From: an uncultured Ileibacterium sp.
GTDB taxonomy: Bacteria; Bacillota; Clostridia; Peptostreptococcales; Anaerovoracaceae
Direction of reading: 5' to 3'
Assembly (NCBI GenBank): GCA_902488835.1
Contig: CABTXQ010000016.1
Span: forward strand, 1-24,444
Length of the DNA stretch: 24,444 bases
Shown: one piece after another, positions 16,218 to 23,421 of the stretch
How the letters are laid out: the number at the start of each line of letters is the position of its first letter
Numbering within the stretch: position 1 is the stretch's first letter
Program-made: the position numbers and the translations under genes
The notes under the pieces: model-generated
Databases searched by the model: none
What the model saw: only the letters and a program-made list of their open reading frames with translations
What the model was told of the DNA's origin: nothing

Positions 16218-17420
16218 ATGGGACTTGAAAGAATGAATGCCCTTCTTGAATATCTCGGAAATCCTGAGAAGAACTTAAGGATAATTCATGTTGCGGGAAC
16301 AAACGGCAAGGGTTCTGTCTGTAATTTTATCTCGGAAATTCTAAAAGAAAGCGGTTACACCGTGTCAGTATACACCTCTCCACATCTTATCAGATATAAC
16401 GAAAGGTTTGAGTCGAGGGACCGCTTTATAACGGATGAAGAATTCTGCTACTATTCAGACATGGTGTTCGAAACATTTGATAGACTTGAGGAAAAGGGCC
16501 TTGGAACACCAACATTCTTTGAGAGGCTTACTGCAATTGCATATTTATTTTTCAAAGATCAGAATACAGACTTTGTAATACTCGAGGTTGGTCTTGGAGG
16601 AAGACTTGATTCAACTAATACGATAAAAAGCCCAATAGTTTCAGTTATAACTGAGATATCAAAGGATCATATAAAGGAGCTTGGATCTGAGATAGAGAGT
16701 ATTGCAAAGGAGAAGGCAGGAATAATCAAGAGAGGAGTTCCCGTCATAACAGGTGTAACAGACAAAAAGGCGATGAAGGTAATAACAGAAGAATCTAAGA
16801 GAAACGATTCATTGCTTATAGATGCTTCATCATACCTATACATGGTTCCAATTCTCAAGATGAAGGGAGAACACCAAAGGCGAAATGCGGCTGTAGCCCT
16901 TTCAACTGTTAATATCCTTGAGAAGAAGGGATATATTGAGACTGATAGAGAAATTGTTAGATCAGCTATTGGTAATACGTCTAAACCAGGAAGGTATGAA
17001 GTTCTTTCCGAAAATCCATATCTCATAATAGACGCTGCACACAATGCATCAGGTGTTGAAGCTTTCGGAAAGACATTTGATAACACCGATTCAAGATATC
17101 TGAGCGGCAAAGGAAAGTTAACCCTGATAACGGGATTTATGAAAGATAAGGAATGCGACAGAATGGTTGATATAATTACCGAGTATTTCGGCAATTACGA
17201 CCCAATAATAATTGCTACAGAGCCTGAAAGCGAGAGAGCCTTGGGTGCAGAAGAGCTTAAGGATAAGCTGTCGCTAAACGGACTCAATGTGTATGCTCTG
17301 CCAAATACAGAGAAGGCTTATGAAATGGCTAAGAACCTGGGACACAAGGTCACCTTATGCATGGGGTCCATATATTTAATCGGAGATATAAAATATTACT
17401 TTGAGAAGAAGGGATGGTAA
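16218..17420 (+). CDS. folC: Folylpolyglutamate synthase / dihydrofolate synthase
   Basis: FolC adds glutamate to dihydropteroate and to reduced folates, which retains them in the cell. Motifs: P-loop AGTNGKGS at residues 26-33, TSPHLIRYNERF, VLEVGLGGRLDSTN, TEISKDHIKELG with IAKEKAGIIKRG, and IDAAHNASG in the C-terminal domain. The P-loop is about 20 residues closer to the N-terminus than in B. subtilis FolC: the protein begins at MGLERM, the segment usually preceded by a helix. An in-frame TGA at 16212-16214 rules out a longer start. The ribosome binding site is weak (GGTG). Order valS-folC is the same as in B. subtilis. Confidence 0.93.
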   Translation: MGLERMNALLEYLGNPEKNLRIIHVAGTNGKGSVCNFISEILKESGYTVSVYTSPHLIRYNERFESRDRFITDEEFCYYSDMVFETFDRLEEKGLGTPTFFERLTAIAYLFFKDQNTDFVILEVGLGGRLDSTNTIKSPIVSVITEISKDHIKELGSEIESIAKEKAGIIKRGVPVITGVTDKKAMKVITEESKRNDSLLIDASSYLYMVPILKMKGEHQRRNAAVALSTVNILEKKGYIETDREIVRSAIGNTSKPGRYEVLSENPYLIIDAAHNASGVEAFGKTFDNTDSRYLSGKGKLTLITGFMKDKECDRMVDIITEYFGNYDPIIIATEPESERALGAEELKDKLSLNGLNVYALPNTEKAYEMAKNLGHKVTLCMGSIYLIGDIKYYFEKKGW

Positions 17421-17423
17421 ATT

Positions 17424-18689
17424 ATGCTTGATAAACATGGAAATGACAGTAGCGATTACAACAGGAATAATATTGACCTTATTAAAAAATCATCTCCAAA
17501 GGTTGCGGGATTTATCGAAGATGAGTACAACCGGCAGAGAAATAATGTAGAATTGATAGCATCTGAGAATTACTGCTCTGAAGCAGTCATGGCTGCATGT
17601 GGAAGCTGCCTTTCTTGGAAATATGCAGAAGGCTATCCAGGAAAACCTATAGAGAGACATTCCGGTAACAGCGGCAGATATTACGGTGGAATGAGGCATG
17701 TTGATGAGCTTGAAGAGTACTGCTGCGACATGTGGAGGAAGGTGTTCAACACGGACTATCACGTGAACGTTCAGCCTCATAGCGGTTCACAGGCTAATTT
17801 TGCAGCATATAGATCTGTTCTTAAACCGGGCGATACAGTTCTCGCAATGAACCTTGATGATGGAGGACACCTGACACATGGATCATCCGTGAACTTCAGC
17901 GGAACTCTTTATGACATTCATTTCTACGGAGTTGACAGCAAGGGGTACATTGATATAGACGATCTGAAGAAAAAGGCAAATGAACTTAAACCTAAGCTGA
18001 TACTTGCAGGTGCGAGTGCATATTCGCGAACAATCGATTTTGCGGTATTTTCTGAGGTTGCTAAGAGCATTGGAGCGTACCTTATGGTCGATATGGCTCA
18101 TATTGCAGGACTTGTTGCAGCAGGGGAACATATCTCACCGTTCGGATATGCTGATCTCGTTACGACAACGACCCATAAGACGCTAAGAGGTCCAAGGGGA
18201 GGAATGATCTTTTCGGTACCGGAGCTTGCCAAAAAAGTTGACAGTGCGGTATTCCCTTACTCACAGGGCGGACCACTTGAACACATAATAGCAGGTAAGG
18301 CCGTTTGCGCGGAAGAAGCTCTTAGAGAAGACTATAAAGAGTATATCCATCAAGTTGTTCTTAACAGCAAGGCGTTCTGCAACGAATTCATAAAGATGGG
18401 ATATTCTGTTGTTACAGGAGGAACTGATAATCACCTCTTCCTTCTAGACCTTTCTAATCACGAATTCACAGGTAAGGACCTTCAGGACAGTTGCGATGAG
18501 GAAGGAATTACACTCAATAAGAATTGCGTACCAAATGAGAAGAGATCTCCTGTCCAAACAAGCGGAGTAAGGATAGGTACAGCACCTATGACGACAAGAG
18601 GATTCAAGGAAGACGATTTTATCGAGGTAGCACACAGGATAGACAAGATAGTTAAAAAACTTGATAAAGAAAAAACTTCTCAAAAATAA
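17424..18689 (+). CDS. glyA: Serine hydroxymethyltransferase
   Basis: PLP enzyme converting serine and THF to glycine and 5,10-methylene-THF, the substrate of the FolD in the same operon. Motifs: NVELIASENYCSE, KYAEGYPG, VQPHSGSQAN, the DMAHIAGLVAAG strand and the PLP-lysine segment TTTTHKTLRGPRGG with Lys252. Two departures from E. coli GlyA are seen: a roughly 10-residue insertion between EGYPGK and RYYGG (PIERHSGNSG), which I believe occurs in some clostridial enzymes, and a C-terminus about 20 residues shorter after the final helix. The N-terminus is about 20 residues longer. GGGATGG precedes the ATG, three bases after the folC stop. Confidence 0.96.
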   Translation: MLDKHGNDSSDYNRNNIDLIKKSSPKVAGFIEDEYNRQRNNVELIASENYCSEAVMAACGSCLSWKYAEGYPGKPIERHSGNSGRYYGGMRHVDELEEYCCDMWRKVFNTDYHVNVQPHSGSQANFAAYRSVLKPGDTVLAMNLDDGGHLTHGSSVNFSGTLYDIHFYGVDSKGYIDIDDLKKKANELKPKLILAGASAYSRTIDFAVFSEVAKSIGAYLMVDMAHIAGLVAAGEHISPFGYADLVTTTTHKTLRGPRGGMIFSVPELAKKVDSAVFPYSQGGPLEHIIAGKAVCAEEALREDYKEYIHQVVLNSKAFCNEFIKMGYSVVTGGTDNHLFLLDLSNHEFTGKDLQDSCDEEGITLNKNCVPNEKRSPVQTSGVRIGTAPMTTRGFKEDDFIEVAHRIDKIVKKLDKEKTSQK

Positions 18690-18697
18690 AATCTGAA

Positions 18698-18726
18698 TTG
18701 AATGTTTGGTCTTCCTGTTATATAAT
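18698..18726 (+). promoter_or_regulatory. Sigma-A promoter for the small P-loop gene
   Basis: TTGAAT (18698-18703), exactly 17 bases, then a consensus TATAAT (18721-18726). It gives a leader of about 40 bases with AAGGAGG at 18759-18765. It starts nine bases after the glyA stop; no terminator is visible between them. Confidence 0.78.
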
Positions 18727-18773
18727 CAGAATCACTATAAATATGAAAATAAAGTTATAAGGAGGTTTCACCC

Positions 18774-19196
18774 ATGGTTAAACTGTTCATAGGTCATAAA
18801 GGAAGTGGAAAGACGAAGAAGATGCTGGAACTTGCTAATGAAGAGGCGAATAACAGCAAGGGGAGCATAATATTTATTTATAAGGATACTAAGGTTATCT
18901 ACCAATTAAGCTATAAGATTAGAACGATTTGCATGGAAGATTTCATCCATATAACTAATGAAGACGAATATATAGGCTTTATCTTCGGTATATTGAGCTC
19001 AGATAATGACATTGAGACGATCTATATCGACGGCATCTTGAGACACACCGACTTTGATCTATCAAATGTTCCAAGTTTTATTAACAAGCTTAAGGACATC
19101 TCAAGAGATTACGGAATCAACTTCGTTGCAAGCATATCAGCAGAGCTTGAGGAACTGACAGGGGTGAATTTCGATGGAATCGAACTTCTCAACTGA
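18774..19196 (+). CDS. Small conserved P-loop ATP-binding protein of unknown function
   Basis: A 140-residue protein with Walker A GHKGSGKT at residues 7-14 and a hydrophobic beta strand ending in Asp (ETIYIDG, about 80-87) as a likely Walker B. A late strand (GINFVASIS) completes a compact nucleotide-binding core. No transmembrane segment, DNA-binding motif or second domain is visible. Similar short proteins in Clostridia are often labelled as twitching motility protein PilT, but the hexamerisation and Asp/His boxes of PilT are absent, so I would not use that name. It has its own consensus promoter, a strong AAGGAGG site and a very strong terminator, so it is probably transcribed alone. Confidence 0.75.
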   Translation: MVKLFIGHKGSGKTKKMLELANEEANNSKGSIIFIYKDTKVIYQLSYKIRTICMEDFIHITNEDEYIGFIFGILSSDNDIETIYIDGILRHTDFDLSNVPSFINKLKDISRDYGINFVASISAELEELTGVNFDGIELLN

Positions 19197-19227
19197 TATG
19201 CATGACGAGTAAATATGTTAAAAATTA

Positions 19228-19264
19228 AAAAGGGGAATAGGATATGTTATCCTATTCCCCTTTT
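19228..19264. terminator. Bidirectional terminator between convergent genes
   Basis: A perfect 17-bp stem (19228-19244 with 19248-19264) closes on a three-base loop. It has A-tract and T-tract arms, so it gives a U-rich tail in both directions. It serves the + strand P-loop gene and the - strand membrane protein gene that converge on it. Confidence 0.93.
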
Positions 19265-19282
19265 AGTTGTTTAAATATTGGT

Positions 19283-19669
19283 TTATTCTGAACCTGTATT
19301 AGATGATTTCTCTGGGCTATATATCAATGCAGCAATAAGGAATATTACAGAAACAATAGCAGAGAAAGCATGAAAATATATGAGAGGTTTCTCAAATCCG
19401 AGAATAGGAAAGGATGAGAAAATCATCAAGAATCCACCAAGAACGAGCAGGGAAGGAGCCTTTACAACAATACCCAGTATACCAAATAAAAGCCTCAAAA
19501 TAGGGAAGAGCAGTACGCAAAGCGAAATTCCCTTTGATATATTATCATTAGGTGCTAGAAGTAAAGCTGAACTCTCAAATTTACCAAGCGTATATAAGCT
19601 CACTATGAATATAGAAATTGCGAGTAATATTTCAAGCAATCCTGTGAATCTAATAATTTGTTTGATCAT
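19283..19669 (-). CDS. Four-helix integral membrane protein of unknown function
   Basis: The 128-residue protein is dominated by four hydrophobic segments at about 10-28, 47-68, 70-92 and 96-118, with short polar loops and a polar C-terminal tail (SPEKSSNTGSE). The loop before helix 2 (SSALLLAPNDNISKG) is the longest. It has no recognisable catalytic or transport motif; a DUF4064-like small membrane protein is possible but unproven. The start at 19669 has AAGGAG upstream on the - strand, and a good -35/-10 pair lies further up. It is monocistronic and converges on the shared terminator. Confidence 0.78.
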   Translation of the reverse strand: MIKQIIRFTGLLEILLAISIFIVSLYTLGKFESSALLLAPNDNISKGISLCVLLFPILRLLFGILGIVVKAPSLLVLGGFLMIFSSFPILGFEKPLIYFHAFSAIVSVIFLIAALIYSPEKSSNTGSE

Positions 19670-19698
19670 CAGTATAAATTCTCCTTATTGATGCAGAT

Positions 19699-19727
19699 AT
19701 TATAATACGTAATAGAAAAGTTAGCAA
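19699..19727 (-). promoter_or_regulatory. Promoter for the membrane protein gene
   Basis: On the - strand TTGCTA (19722-19727) is followed after 17 bases by consensus TATAAT (19699-19704), about 30 bases before the ATG. Confidence 0.7.
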
Positions 19728-19771
19728 CTTTACATGTTCGATTTTATTTGTATTATATATATTATATAAAC

Positions 19772-19980
19772 GCTTCACTTGGTAACAACTTTGTGATTAC
19801 ATTTGCTCTGGAAAGAGCATGTGTGTAAAATATAGGGAGGTCAAATTGATAATAAGGAACAATATTTCCTATGCGGCTCATGAAATTCATTTAACCATGT
19901 TATTTAAGGGAACTATAAGAGAGAATCTTATGTTAGCCAAATTAATACTAAATAAAAGGGAGGAAACATGTAATGAATAA
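19772..19980 (+). pseudogene. Decayed remnant of an ABC exporter ATPase domain
   Basis: Two adjacent frames read like pieces of one ABC nucleotide-binding domain. Frame of 19772-19801: ASLGNNFVIT, resembling the strand before Walker A. Frame of 19804-19980: CSGKSM (a damaged GSGKST Walker A), then IRNNISYAAHEIHL and LFKGTIRENLMLA, which matches the region after Walker A (the Q-loop NISYVxQ-like and GTIREN segment) of multidrug/peptide exporters. A shift between the frames, the missing residues between Walker A and IRNN, and loss of the Q-loop glutamine (AAHE) mark it as broken. The signature motif and Walker B are absent. AGGGAGG at 19834-19840 precedes a TTG at 19846, so a 44-residue peptide could be made; it overlaps the next gene by eight bases. 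The assignment is by eye. Confidence 0.55.
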
Positions 19981-20809
19981 ACAAAAGTTATATGAAATAA
20001 TTGATGAATATTGGGAAGATTATCAAAATAAGAAGAATTTATCAGGAGTAATAAAAGATTCAATACCAATTATTTGGTTTGGAGATATAAACAAATATTT
20101 TACTTCAAATATACGAACAATTACAGTAGGATTAAACCCATCAAAATATGAATTTATAAATAAAAATGTGATAATAGAATCTTTAAGATTTAAAAACACA
20201 GATAATTTTAAAAATAATAAAGATTTGGATAATGAACAAAAAGACATATTGATTGATTCTTATAATAATTATTTTAAATATAATCCTTATGAAACATGGT
20301 TTAAGTGGAATGATGATAATATAATGAAATTTATGAATACCGAAGGAGGTTATGATGTTGGGTACAATGCAAAGTATGATAATGAAAATCATATAAACAC
20401 GGCAATACATATTGATTGCATTAGTGCTATTGCAACAGATCCTACAATAAGTGGATTGAAAAGCGAACATGAAAATACTTATAATAAACTTCCCAATATA
20501 GAATTATTTATAAAATTTTTTGATTTTTTAGAACCAGATGTTGTGCTTTTTTCAACTAGTTATGACATATTCAGGAAATTTATGAACACTTATACTAAAA
20601 CTGATAAATTAAAACCAATACTTAGCGACTCAAAAAATTATCCTAAGGAAAAGGGATATTTAAATGCTTTTATAGTAAAAGATAAACTGATTATTCATGG
20701 CAGAAACGGGAGGAAAATGTTTGCAATGTTTGGAGACAAACATAAAGAAGCATTTTTTGAAGATCTTTTAATTATGCCTGATATTAAAACTCTTTTAAAC
20801 AATGCATAA
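19973..20809 (+). CDS. Uracil-DNA glycosylase-superfamily-like protein, probably horizontally acquired
   Basis: A 278-residue protein with PIIWFGDINKYF and the strand ITVGLNPSKYEF. The GLNPS turn resembles motif A (GxNPG) of MUG/SMUG-type uracil-DNA glycosylases, and proteins with this WFGD...GLNPS layout are met as unannotated genes on mobile DNA. Later conserved-looking parts are HIDCISAIATDP, the strand PDVVLFSTSY and the C-terminal IIHGRNGRKMFAMFGD, which may replace the HPS motif B. No catalytic residue can be assigned safely. The gene is far more AT-rich than its neighbours (line 20161-20220 holds 8 G/C in 60) and uses A/T-ending codons. GGGAGG at 19958-19963 sets the ATG. It sits directly on an ABC-transporter remnant, consistent with insertion of foreign DNA. 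Confidence 0.65.
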   Translation: MNKQKLYEIIDEYWEDYQNKKNLSGVIKDSIPIIWFGDINKYFTSNIRTITVGLNPSKYEFINKNVIIESLRFKNTDNFKNNKDLDNEQKDILIDSYNNYFKYNPYETWFKWNDDNIMKFMNTEGGYDVGYNAKYDNENHINTAIHIDCISAIATDPTISGLKSEHENTYNKLPNIELFIKFFDFLEPDVVLFSTSYDIFRKFMNTYTKTDKLKPILSDSKNYPKEKGYLNAFIVKDKLIIHGRNGRKMFAMFGDKHKEAFFEDLLIMPDIKTLLNNA

Positions 20810-20892
20810 GACGAATGAATTTATGTTTAGTACAGATTTCTTTTAAAAGTAATTAATTTAGATGTAACTGCTTTGTCATGCGCCTACATAGC

Positions 20893-20915
20893 AGGATTTA
20901 TGCAAATCTTTTTTT
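20893..20915 (+). terminator. Weak rho-independent terminator after the glycosylase-like gene
   Basis: AGGATTT (20893-20899) pairs with AAATCTT (20904-20910; one G-U) around the loop ATGC, with five further T. The stem is AT-rich and so may be leaky. The rest of 20810-20943 shows no other gene. Confidence 0.5.
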
Positions 20916-20943
20916 AGAGCAATAAATATAGTATCATATATCC

Positions 20944-22239
20944 ATGAGCATAATAGAAACCATTTATACTGGAATATCTAATGGAAGAAGACTTTCTTCC
21001 GTTAATGAATATATCGTGCCCGACATTTCCTCTGTACACGGCAACGGATATGAGGAGGGGGATTCGGGGATGCTTTATCATTTGGATAATTTATCCCTTA
21101 TGAAGCACCTCTTGGATAAAGGTTACGGCGGGAAAGTTAAGTGCATCTATATTGATCCACCCTTTTTTACAAGAGCAAAATACAAAGCATCAATTGATGT
21201 CTTGTCAGGTGCAAAAAATTACAAGCTACGTTTGAACGCATATAAGGACTGGAATTCTAACACTCTAAGAGATTATATTGAGTTTATCTCATCACGCCTA
21301 ATTCTAATGCGGGAACTCTTAAGTGATGATGGATTAATATGGGTACACCTCGACTGGCATTCTTCTCACTATGTAAGAGTTGTAATGGACGAGATATTTG
21401 GCCCGGATAATTTCGTTAATGAGATTATATGGAAATATAAGTCCGGCGGATCAAGTAAGAAGCATTTTTCTAGAAAGCACGATACCATCTTATTGTATTC
21501 TAAGACAAAGAAATACAGTATCAATATATCTAAGGAGAAATCATATAATAGAGAACTAAAGAAGTACGGGTTTAGAGGAGTTAATGAGTATAAGGATGAT
21601 TTCGGATGGTACACTGTTGTCAACATGAAGGACGTCTGGAACATCAATATGGTAGGGCGAACTTCATCTGAAAGGACAGGATATGCAACCCAGAAGCCGC
21701 TTGAACTCATGAAGAGAATAATAACTGTTTCATCGAATGAAGGGGACATATGTGCTGATTTCTTCTGCGGATCTGGTTCCTTCTTAGAAGCAGCTGGTGA
21801 GTTGAACAGGAATTGGATAGGGTGCGACAATGAATTGCTTGCTGTTTCTCTTTCGAGGAAACGCATGATAGGCGTTAATTCATGCTTTAATTGTTATTTT
21901 AATGATAGTCCACGCGAGGGCATGCTTAGGTTCGCTTTCAATTCAGTAGTGGTGCTTGATAACGGTAAGAAGCTGATTAGATGCTCTATAGAGTCATTTA
22001 CTCCGATTATTGATATTGATGATCTGTCGCCTGATGACAGTGATAAGATCAATAGGATAGTATCTAAGAATCCTATTGATATGATTGATTACATAATGAT
22101 AGATAACGATTTTACCGGTGTTTTTACACCTGAAATAATTAGCTATTCAGGAAATGAAGAATTCAAATTTATAACAAGGGGTAATACTAGATTTGTAGCA
22201 GTTGATGTCTTTGGAAATGAATATTTATGTGACCTATAG
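20944..22239 (+). CDS. Orphan site-specific DNA methyltransferase, beta class (type III Mod-like)
   Basis: A DNA adenine-N6 or cytosine-N4 methyltransferase. The catalytic motif IV is DPPF at residues 71-74 (IYIDPPFFT), motif VIII KHDTILLYSK follows, then a short target-recognition stretch, motif X TQKPLELMKRII and the AdoMet motif I DFFCGSGSF at 272-280. Motif IV before motif I marks the beta class. DPPF instead of DPPY is allowed in the family. About 110 residues after the last motif (from about 315) form an extra C-terminal domain I do not recognise. No restriction subunit lies nearby, so it may be a solitary regulatory or protective methylase. The ATG at 20944 has no ribosome binding site; an in-frame ATG at 21070 has AGGAGGGGG upstream but would remove 42 coding-looking residues. 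GC content matches the chromosome. Confidence 0.88.
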   Translation: MSIIETIYTGISNGRRLSSVNEYIVPDISSVHGNGYEEGDSGMLYHLDNLSLMKHLLDKGYGGKVKCIYIDPPFFTRAKYKASIDVLSGAKNYKLRLNAYKDWNSNTLRDYIEFISSRLILMRELLSDDGLIWVHLDWHSSHYVRVVMDEIFGPDNFVNEIIWKYKSGGSSKKHFSRKHDTILLYSKTKKYSINISKEKSYNRELKKYGFRGVNEYKDDFGWYTVVNMKDVWNINMVGRTSSERTGYATQKPLELMKRIITVSSNEGDICADFFCGSGSFLEAAGELNRNWIGCDNELLAVSLSRKRMIGVNSCFNCYFNDSPREGMLRFAFNSVVVLDNGKKLIRCSIESFTPIIDIDDLSPDDSDKINRIVSKNPIDMIDYIMIDNDFTGVFTPEIISYSGNEEFKFITRGNTRFVAVDVFGNEYLCDL

Positions 22240-22241
22240 AA

Positions 22242-23261
22242 TTATAGCTGATATTTATTCTTAATTAGGTTCATTATTAGAATAGAGAGAGAGTTTATCT
22301 CTCTATATTTTTTGTCACTGCCATTCGTTAGTATTAGATAATCACTTACATATCCGTCAAGATTATCAATAGACAATCTATCGAATAATAAAGGTTCTAT
22401 GTCATATTTACTCAGATCAATATAAAGCGATCTGCAGTGGACCTGTAATGGCACTCTAACTTCAAGACTTGAAGATAGATAATCTATGTTTATGTATAAA
22501 TCCTGATCAAGCATGGGAAAGGCGATAAGGTCATTAGAACATCTTATAAGCTTTCCGTTAATCACAAGGGAATTTTTTGATATATTAGATTTAATCTTTG
22601 TTGCGATAGATTTGATTGGTATACCGAACTTATACATTGCCATATGAATGTCAGAATACATGTTTAGATTGAGAAGTCGATATAACTGAAGAAGGTCATG
22701 TGTGTTGTGATTTAGTATTAGTTTATATAGGGATTGATCCATCGTCCTAATATACTCAAAATATAGTTTAGCACTTTCTCTTCCGTCTATACTGTCATCT
22801 CTTAAACCATCTATCCCCATATATAATTCTAAATTTCTTTCGGTAAGAGGGCTTATTAAACTTGGAATACCAGAGCAGTAACGGATAACCTTATATAAAT
22901 CATAGTTATACAGATCAAGTTTTTCTTTTATATCATTTTTATTCAGCCTTGAATTAAAGAAAGGTATGTCAAAACTTTCACCGTTAAAGGTTATTAGGTA
23001 ATCTATTTCATTTTCTCTGATAAACTCAAGACATGCCTTGAGTATAATAAATTCTTCGTCAGGTGATTCTGCAAAAAATTGTATCACCTTAACTCCGTTG
23101 CTAGTCGGAATAAGCAATCCGACGAGGACAACATATGAGTTATTAAAGGAAAGACCTGTTGTCTCTATATCAAAGATAGCAGGTTTCATATCACGGAAGT
23201 ATATGTCAAAGATACTACTTTTGTAATGGGGAATAGGGTAATTATTAATATATTTCTTCAT
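22242..23261 (-). CDS. RNase H-fold exonuclease-like protein (YprB family)
   Basis: The N-terminal 190 residues form a DEDD-type 3'-5' exonuclease fold of the YprB kind: FDIETTGLS (Asp31 and Glu33 from the chosen start), then YLITFNGESFDIPFF with the second-site Asp, then HNTHDLLQLYRLL with the final His/Asp. The C-terminal 150 residues are unassigned and lack a clear repeat pattern. A nucleic-acid nuclease role is likely; substrate unknown. The ATG at 23261 is chosen over a TTG at 23276, because the TTG overlaps the -10 element TATAAT (23268-23273). No ribosome binding site is seen, suggesting a leaderless message. The stop lies two bases from the convergent methyltransferase stop, and its final codons contain that gene's terminator. 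Confidence 0.82.
   Translation of the reverse strand: MKKYINNYPIPHYKSSIFDIYFRDMKPAIFDIETTGLSFNNSYVVLVGLLIPTSNGVKVIQFFAESPDEEFIILKACLEFIRENEIDYLITFNGESFDIPFFNSRLNKNDIKEKLDLYNYDLYKVIRYCSGIPSLISPLTERNLELYMGIDGLRDDSIDGRESAKLYFEYIRTMDQSLYKLILNHNTHDLLQLYRLLNLNMYSDIHMAMYKFGIPIKSIATKIKSNISKNSLVINGKLIRCSNDLIAFPMLDQDLYINIDYLSSSLEVRVPLQVHCRSLYIDLSKYDIEPLLFDRLSIDNLDGYVSDYLILTNGSDKKYREINSLSILIMNLIKNKYQL
22282..22312 (+). terminator. Terminator of the methyltransferase gene, inside the convergent gene
   Basis: ATAGAGAGA (22282-22290) pairs perfectly with TCTCTCTAT (22298-22306), loop GAGTTTA, then ATTTTTT. It is about 40 bases past the methyltransferase stop, within the last codons of the - strand nuclease gene. 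Confidence 0.8.
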
Positions 23262-23267
23262 AGGCTT

Positions 23268-23273
23268 ATTATA
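23268..23273 (-). promoter_or_regulatory. -10 element of the YprB-like gene
   Basis: Consensus TATAAT on the - strand, six bases upstream of the ATG at 23261. The -35 is poor. Transcription would begin at or next to the start codon. Confidence 0.5.
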
Positions 23274-23283
23274 CAACTTTTTA

Positions 23284-23317
23284 CAATAAAAAACAGACCG
23301 CAGGGGAGCAGCCTGTT
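23284..23317 (-). terminator. Terminator downstream of ychF
   Basis: On the - strand a 10-bp stem (23308-23317 with 23292-23301, including two G-U pairs) with loop TCCCCT is followed by a T-rich tract. It lies about 105 bases after the ychF stop and just before the promoter of the YprB-like gene. Confidence 0.85.
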
Positions 23318-23344
23318 CATAAAAGGGTATTGGGACTAGAGATT

Positions 23345-23373
23345 AAAGAGATTACCTGGGAGATAATCTCTTT
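23345..23373. repeat. Perfect 10-bp inverted repeat between ychF and the YprB-like gene
   Basis: AAAGAGATTA (23345-23354) and TAATCTCTTT (23364-23373) around a nine-base loop. Neither side has a T-run of terminator quality. It could be a transcript-end stabilising hairpin or a protein-binding site; purpose unknown. Confidence 0.5.
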
Positions 23374-23421
23374 AAAATTATACCATTAATGAGCCCAAAA
23401 TCAAGAACTTTGTTCAAAAGA

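Noticed and set aside
19380..19691. Open frame of 103 codons on the + strand
   Set aside because: It is the reverse of the four-helix membrane protein gene, which has a promoter, a ribosome binding site and convincing hydrophobic segments on the - strand.
19803..19831. TTGCTC - 17 bases - TAAAAT as a promoter
   Set aside because: Transcription would start inside the AGGGAGG ribosome binding site, and the sequence is better explained as part of the ABC remnant.
22242..22320. GA/CT-rich run as a simple repeat or switch tract for the methyltransferase
   Set aside because: It is a hairpin with a T tail after the methyltransferase stop and forms codons of the convergent gene; it is not a phase-variable repeat.
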